From Isoetes taiwanensis (Eukaryota; Streptophyta; Lycopodiopsida; Isoetales; Isoetaceae), in the NCBI GenBank assembly GCA_021234155.1, contig JAJEKV010000273.1:372001-436000 (forward strand): a stretch of DNA of 64,000 nt, read 5' to 3'. The first letter of the stretch is position 1. Each line of letters starts with the position of its first letter. Below are positions 58,037 through 64,000 of the stretch, piece by piece. Under the pieces are notes generated by a model. The model was not told where the DNA came from. It was given only the letters and a program-made list of their open reading frames with translations, and searched no databases. Both the position numbers and the translations under genes were made by a program.

Positions 58037-60493
58037 GAGGAAAAGGAAGGATTCTATTGATCATAAATTAAAACCATACAAACTGGGGCTCAGAGCCCAA
58101 ATACCAAGTATCAATCTCAGAAAAACCAGACCAAAAATTACAACCAAAAACCATTTGCTGAAAGAGCACCATCAAAGCCAAATTCCATCTGCAAGAGGAG
58201 GATTACATGAAGGAGGGGAAGTATGATGCGGGAGAGGCGATAAATTGAGAAGGGAAGCAGGGATTGCAGGCAGATCCGGGAAGGAGTGAGTAGCAGAGAT
58301 AGGCATGGCAAAAGACGGGGGTGCCATCCAGTTGATTTCGGCCCAGGAGGGGGTAAGTAGCAACAATTCATCAATGGGGACCTGTATAATGTCCAATAAG
58401 ACACCAGCAGCAGCTTCACATCTACCTTTGTGGTAGTAATACATAGACCTTAAACAGGAGAACTGCTTCTCTGTCAGAAGTCGGTTGTTGGCACCAATAA
58501 ACTTGTGCAACATATGAGCGTTGTATGCTTCTTTCAGAAGAAATTTGAGGCGAAAGGTCGCTCTACAATAGATATATGGAAACACTCAGATATAATAATT
58601 TTCTTGGAAACATGGCAGCACCAATCAAGCTCCCTACCAGATTTAACAGGTTTTGACTTTGTAGACGCAGTATGGAACATGAAAGATTCATGCATGGGTC
58701 GTGGTTTTAGAGGCATAGCATTGTATGTCCGAAAACAATTGACATCAAACATTGCAGTGGTAAGAAAAGATGTACACAACCAATTCATACTGATGAGAAT
58801 TGGAACATCCTATCCAATCTTCTTGGTAGCCTGTTACTATGCGCCACTAAATATAAAGGTATATAAACAGGAAGGAATGGACCCAGACCATCCATATCAT
58901 GCTCTTACATTGCAGATTCAGGAATTTCAAGATAAAGGGCAGGTATGTTAGTGGGAGATTTCAATGCTAGGACACAAAATATGCAATGCATCAAATACAA
59001 TTCTGAGGATGATCAGAGGCTGGAAGAGGTTTATGAACCTCAATTTGGCAGAAGCTCGTCAGACCAAATTAAGAACCAGATGGGTGCTTTTTTGTTGGAA
59101 CTCGGTTCCATATGTAATTTGAAAATACTCAATGGCACACTAAAGTATCCAGGCTCTAACAAGCCAACCTGTTTTACTTGGCAAGGAGAAAGCACTGTTG
59201 ATTATTTGCTCGCACAATCAACAGAACACATTCCATACTTTGAGCTGATGTATAAGCAACCAGAATCAGACCATGTGCCTATCTTTTTTGCTTTAGATAC
59301 GAGATTGCACAAACACAAAGTTGAAAGGGAATTTGTCGCGAAATTTAAGCTGGATTATGTCAAAAGAGAAGCCTATCAGCAAGCTTTGTCAGAATTGCTC
59401 GATCTTTTTTGCAGGCAATCCTGAATGCAGCTAGAAAGAGCTTTGGATAAACCAGAGCTTGCCCACATGGACGCAGATTTAAATCTTGGTGGGACCAGGA
59501 TCACAAATGAGAAAATATCTACCGATAGGTCTGAAAGTTAAACCTCAGTGGTATAAAAAAGCTTTAAGGAAGAAGAAGAAGGCGTTTTACAGGACAAAAC
59601 AAGTTGGTCTCAGTGCACTCCTTGAAGAAAAGCCAAAAAGTTTTTGGTCTAAACTTGTTGTGCGCACCGCAAAACATAGTCTGGAGACATCAAAATTTTT
59701 GGAATTTGTCAAGGAACTTTACTATGTCCCAAATGCCTCTAGGATGAAAGGCTGCATGGTGGAAGAAGACATTTTCACCGAGGCAGAGGTGAAAGAGTAC
59801 ATTAGGACATTGGCAAACGGGAAGGCAAATAATCTAGAAGGCCTCTCGGCTGAACTAATCAAATGGGGGGGACATGGCATGGTTACGAATCTCACAAGAG
59901 TTCTTAACAATGCAGCAAAAGAGGGGTTCCCTAAACAATGGCGAATATGCAGAGTAGCCTCTATTTATAAGGCAGGAGATCGACATGATGCGCGGAGTTA
60001 CAGAACAATCCTAGTAGGTAGCATCTTTGCTAAAATCTTTGGTGGTCTACTTGAGAAGAAGATTAGTATGTGGGCTGATTCTTCGGATAAGAGGGCTGTC
60101 ATACAAGCAGGATTCCGAAAGGATCACAATACTTATGATCATATTCTGTCACTTGTACTCATGGAAAGAGCTAAACGCCCCAGAAAATCATTATACATGG
60201 CTTTCATTGATTTTTCGAAGGCCTTTGACTCGGTCCCCAGAGCTGGACTTGAGGAGAGAATGGAAGAGTTAGGTATTCCAGAGAATATATGCGGAGCAGT
60301 TGCTAAACTATACGAGGAGGTCATTGCTAAAATCTTTTGTAAGCTACCAAATGAAATCAGCAGTACAGTGGGCGTGAAACAGGGGTGTCCCTTATCCCCC
60401 ACGTTATTTGGGCTCTACATTGACTCTTTAGAAGAATGGCTTAAATATATGGGACAAGCTGGGGCACAACTTGGAAGCATATGGGAAGCATGA
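57946..60493 (+). pseudogene. LINE ORF2: endonuclease and truncated reverse transcriptase
   Basis: The endonuclease has HSDIIIFLETWQ (about 58586-58620), MLVGDFNART (58945-58974) and PESDHVPIFF (about 59260-59289), the AP-endonuclease-like Glu, DFN and SDH motifs. The RT from 59486 has YMAFIDFSKAFDSVPRAGLE (about 60195-60254) and VGVKQGCPLSPTLFGLYIDS (about 60370-60429). The open frame stops at 60491 before any YADD box. A stop at 59422 and a frame change separate endonuclease from RT. The reading frame is interrupted at about 58009-58562 by a minus-strand LINE fragment; without it the frame runs straight on from DAT into IDIWKHSDIIIF. The element is inactive. Confidence 0.85.
58009..58562 (-). 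mobile_element. 5'-truncated LINE fragment inserted in the plus-strand LINE
   Basis: A T-run of about 30 at 58009-58037 is the poly(A) tail of a minus-strand insertion. Next to it the minus strand reads a typical LINE 3' end (TTTGTATGGTTTTAATTTAT). The short repeat ACAATAGAT occurs just before the T-run (about 58000-58008) and again at about 58563-58571, which fits a target-site duplication. The piece is about 550 bp. It contains a minus-strand open frame of about 130 codons with no motif that I recognise. Confidence 0.8.
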
Positions 60494-61077
60494 GCAAGTT
60501 AAAGGCTTGGTGGACAGATTCGTCCATCAGAGGCGGATCTGCGGGAGTGTCATTTGATCCAAAAGCATGCTCCCTTATTGCTTGAAAAGAAGGCCAGCAT
60601 CAGGATGATCAAATTCGGCTTTATCTGTCACAAAACACTTTTATGAGAATTTGAATCTGCCATAGCCAGGGCAAGAAGACCGAATTTGCCACAATTTTTT
60701 CTCCTGGGTTGGCTCCATTTTGGATGAACAGATATCTGGAGGCCGGATTAAGGTGCAGAATAGAGGAATTTATTGTAGATAAAGGTGGATGATCTGCGGA
60801 GAAGGAGCGCACAACGCAGACAGAGGTCTTTTTTGTGCCCATTTATTTTGCAACACTGCCTCAATGTGTTGGATTCACCTGCCTACGTGGCGCTGACAGA
60901 GGTGCCAGTAGAACTTGTCTGTCAAATCGGCAACACACATCAGGTTCCATCCAGTAGGTTTCGCTCCCTAAATCGCTGTTAGTGAGCCACCCACTTATCG
61001 GGTGCTTACACTTTCACTCCATGGTATTTAAACAACTAAATTATTCTTTTAAGAAATATCTTCAATGCCTATACCCT
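60494..61077. other. Spacer or scrambled LINE 3' part
   Basis: No RT, RNase H or Cys/His motif is recognised in either direction. It could be the deleted and rearranged 3' remainder of the plus-strand LINE. Confidence 0.35.
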
Positions 61078-64000
61078 TTTTTTTTTATTGAAGGCTTAGT
61101 ATATATATTAAAGTAGAGAGAGTAGGTACAAAAATTGCGAGAATGCAGTATTATATGTTTGCATTCTCTAAGTCTCAAAAAAAGTGACTATTATATCAAG
61201 GAATGCAAATATTATAGGTATGCATTCACCATGTCGAAAAAAAGGCAGCAAGTTCGAAGGTCTGAAATATCCCATATGGGCACTATTTTCGCCCTAATCC
61301 TCTCGAAGTCGAGCAGAATTGGCAATACAGACAGTTGCATGTCTGGAATTTTGCTGGATTGAAGCGCCCCGTGAGATCCACAGCTTCACAAATGAGCAGT
61401 CTTCTGTAATCATAATTCTGGAAGCAGGAACAGTCGCATCGGCAGTTATCTCCATGATATATCGTAGGGTTGGCTCCAAACTGATCAAGCCACATTGCAT
61501 TAATCATCAAATTGATCCGGTCCCATCCTATCTTCTTTTGTCCCACCAAAATATTTCCTGAAAAGCACAAAGAAATGTATAAGTTACCTGAATACTTCAT
61601 TAATCCATTTTATGTCAAATTTTGACTGTTCAATGACAGTTTTAGGCCACACAATCTCTTCTTTAAAGATGAGAGAATTTCTAGCCTTCCACATCCTCCA
61701 AAGGAGGATATAAGTTCTCCAATCTCTGGGCTGATAAGGAAAGATAATATCCACTAAGGCTGTTTCAGAAAGGTGTGGAATGTTAAACTCAATGGCTGCT
61801 AGTTCAAGAACCCATTCGGACCAAAGACAATTTCTAAAGAGGTGATCTTCATCTTCCTGTTCCTGCAAACATCTATCACACAAATTAGAGAAGGTCATAT
61901 TCAATCTAAACCTCTTGTAGTTAGTGGCAAGGGCCTTATGCCATAGCCGCCAAATGAAAGATTTAATCTTGGGATTGATTGGGGAGTTCCACATAAATCT
62001 CGATTAATTTGAACACTGTCTGAGATATGTCCCACTTTAAATGTAGGGACATTGTGTAACCTCTTGTGAGGAACTTGTAAATCGGACTAACTTTGTAGAG
62101 AGTTTTCCCCCGTGATGCCATTGGATATCTTTCGTTTGTGCGGTGCGTGTATATAAGCAACCCTTAATAGCATTAAATAGCATCTCATTTTCCTCATCTA
62201 AATTACCAATCTGAGAATCATGAAACTCAATGATTCCCTGATCATTGAAAAGGTGAGAAATATGAGTGATACCTCTGTCTGACCATTTTCTGCATTGAAT
62301 AGGGAAATTCATAGCCAAACACATATTAGGATTATTCAAAATGAGAGAAGGGTTCCAGAAAATAGATTGATCTTTAGACAATCCTTCCTTCCAGCTGTAC
62401 ATCTTGCAACCAATCTTCCAAGCCTTAATCCATTTCTTTATGATACCTGGAGTATTATTTGGGACTTTGAAATCAAAGAAAAGACTGCTGGCAAAATCAT
62501 CTTGACATTTCTCCAGCCAAAGGGTTTGCATTTAAGCAAGTAATGTCTGATAAGACAAGACACCGGATGATTAATCTTGTTAAAGCCAGCTCTGTAGATA
62601 TACTTGGCAGCCAGGGCCATGCTCTGCTTTTCAATGTCAATAATGCCCAATCCTCCATTGATCCTTTTCAGACATTCCTTCATGGCAAGCGAGGAATCCG
62701 GTGTTCTTCTAGTGCCTCCATTAGCAATAAATCTACCTAGAATACTCTGGAGTTTGGAGGTAACTTTTTTAGGAGCTAGAAGGATGGATGATTGATAAAC
62801 ATGAGAGGCAGAAATAATAGAATTAGCCAAAATAGCTCTGCCATTTTTGGAAAGAAACTTACTATTTAACAAATCAGCTTTCCTATTAAATTTCTCAATG
62901 ATATCCCCCCAGAGCTCACTAGCATTACTTCTTAAAGCAAAAGGAATGCCTAGAATCTTAGATTTAGTGGTGGGAGGGAGATACTCACAACCAAGATTAT
63001 GAGCAATTACGTCTGTTACGATTGTATGACATGAACTTTGACTTGGTAGGGTTGATCTTACATCCAGAAGTGTTACCAAACTTATGAAGCAGCTCTTGGG
63101 CATTGTTGATTGAGGCCTCCTCCATTTTGATGAACAGAAATGTGTCATCTGCAAAATGAGCATTAAGAAATACCTGATTGTCCGGGAGCTTCAAGCCTTT
63201 AATCTTGCCATCATTTTCAGCTTTCTTGAGGGCATTGCTTAAAGCCTCCATAACTATGAGGAAAAGGAAAGGAGCCAAAGGGCAGCCCTGTTTCACCCCT
63301 CTTTTAATCTCGAAAAATGGATTTGCACTCACCATTAATAAGAGCGTAAGATCCGGAATTCTTTAGAATGGCTAAGAACATCTTTGGTAACCTCATGGGA
63401 AAAACCCATCTTATGACAGCAATTGATTAAAAACTTCCAAGAAACTGTATCAAAAGCTTTGGTAATGTCTAACTTGAGCAGGCCAATATTTTGCTTAGTT
63501 CCCTTAGCCCAATTCATACCAATGTTGGCCATCACAACATTATCCAAGATAAATCTATCCTTAAGATAAGCTGATTGGTTGTTGGATATGACCATATTAA
63601 GGATCTGCTTCAACTGGATGCAATGGTGGCGTAAATGATTTTATAGACCACGTTGGTAAGGGAAATGGGCACATGTCGAGAAAAGGAAGTAGGTTCATCT
63701 ATCTTGGGGATAAGGGTGATGAGGCGGTATTAATCCCTGCAATCCATGGATCTAAGCATCAAAAACTCATTACACGATTAGTGATGTCGGAACCAATAAT
63801 GTCCCAAGTCTTTTAAAAAACTTCGGCGGGGGAGGCCATCGGTGTCTTACCATTATCCATACGAGACACTTGTGAAGAGTTCCTCTTTGGTAAAAGGGCA
63901 CATCAAAGTGTCGTTATGATGATTCGTAATAACATTTTGCATGTGAATGAAATCATCCATATCAGCCTCGGGAGAATCATGGTTAGTACCCATAATATTA
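61078..64000 (-). pseudogene. L1-type LINE, ORF2 RT to 3' end, truncated by the window edge
   Basis: On the minus strand, in broken frames: LLKLDITKAFDTVSWKFL (about 63480-63427), KRGVKQGCPLAPFLF (about 63308-63264), LNAHFADDTFLFIKM (about 63172-63128, with the catalytic FADD), and GCKINPTKSKFMSYNRN (about 63062-63012). Next come a thumb/connection region (62990-62440) and a zinc-binding RT-associated domain with SFIWRLWHKALATNYKRFRL, CDRCLQEQEDEDHLFRNCLW (about 61955-61824). The 3' end is marked by a T-run at 61078-61090 (a poly(A) tail on the minus strand). Frame changes near 63335, 63010 and 62530 make it dead. The 5' part lies beyond 64000. Confidence 0.85.

Overview
This is nuclear DNA from a land plant with a large, transposon-rich genome. 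The genes have spliceosomal introns, AT-rich spacers dominate, and the recognisable mobile elements are of kinds I associate with bryophytes, lycophytes and ferns (inference; the species cannot be fixed from this window). Only two loci look like intact host genes. One is a U11-48K minor-spliceosome gene on the plus strand (10183-12886, with further splice signals to about 13170). The other is a nine-exon histidine acid phosphatase of the lysophosphatidic-acid-phosphatase (ACP6-like) type on the minus strand (23258-21378).

Layout. 1-10 kb: spacer with tRNA-like/SINE copies, small tandem repeats and a four-copy minisatellite. 10.2-13.2 kb: U11-48K, ending in a tandem pair of U12-type 5' splice-site motifs next to a 3' splice site, which matches the USSE autoregulatory element known for this gene. 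14.6-16.6 kb: a decayed mobile-element gene with a Rep-like motif. 21.4-23.3 kb: the phosphatase. 25.1-31.2 kb: a 3.1 kb segment duplicated in tandem, each copy holding a dead LINE 3' end, a 10-bp-period satellite that contains a long heat-shock-element-like array, and a pair of tRNA-like sequences. 31.3-31.9 kb: LINE and scrambled HSP90 fragments. 34-44 kb: a decayed minus-strand multi-exon locus ending in an FCP1-like phosphatase domain, cut by a 480-bp foldback and dotted with palindromes built on GCGCCWGGCGC. 45.0-46.2 kb: a non-autonomous hAT-like element with an 8-bp target duplication.

46.9-56.9 kb is a nest. A broken plus-strand transposon gene (DKMDQ / QLDN / GHTxEDVD motifs) is split by a 7.1 kb element with terminal inverted repeats. 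That element carries a DDE-type transposase-like gene on the plus strand and, facing it, an intron-containing gene for a RING-like, AT-hook-bearing, FCP1-like protein. 57.6-60.5 kb is a plus-strand LINE interrupted by a younger minus-strand LINE fragment with a visible target duplication. 61.1 kb to the window end is a decayed minus-strand L1-type LINE.

The strongest candidates for something under-described are the transposon with an FCP1-like accessory gene (a second, related locus lies at 35 kb), the intronic GCGCCWGGCGC palindrome family, and the HSE-like satellite. All functional statements rest on motif recognition by eye; no database search was run.
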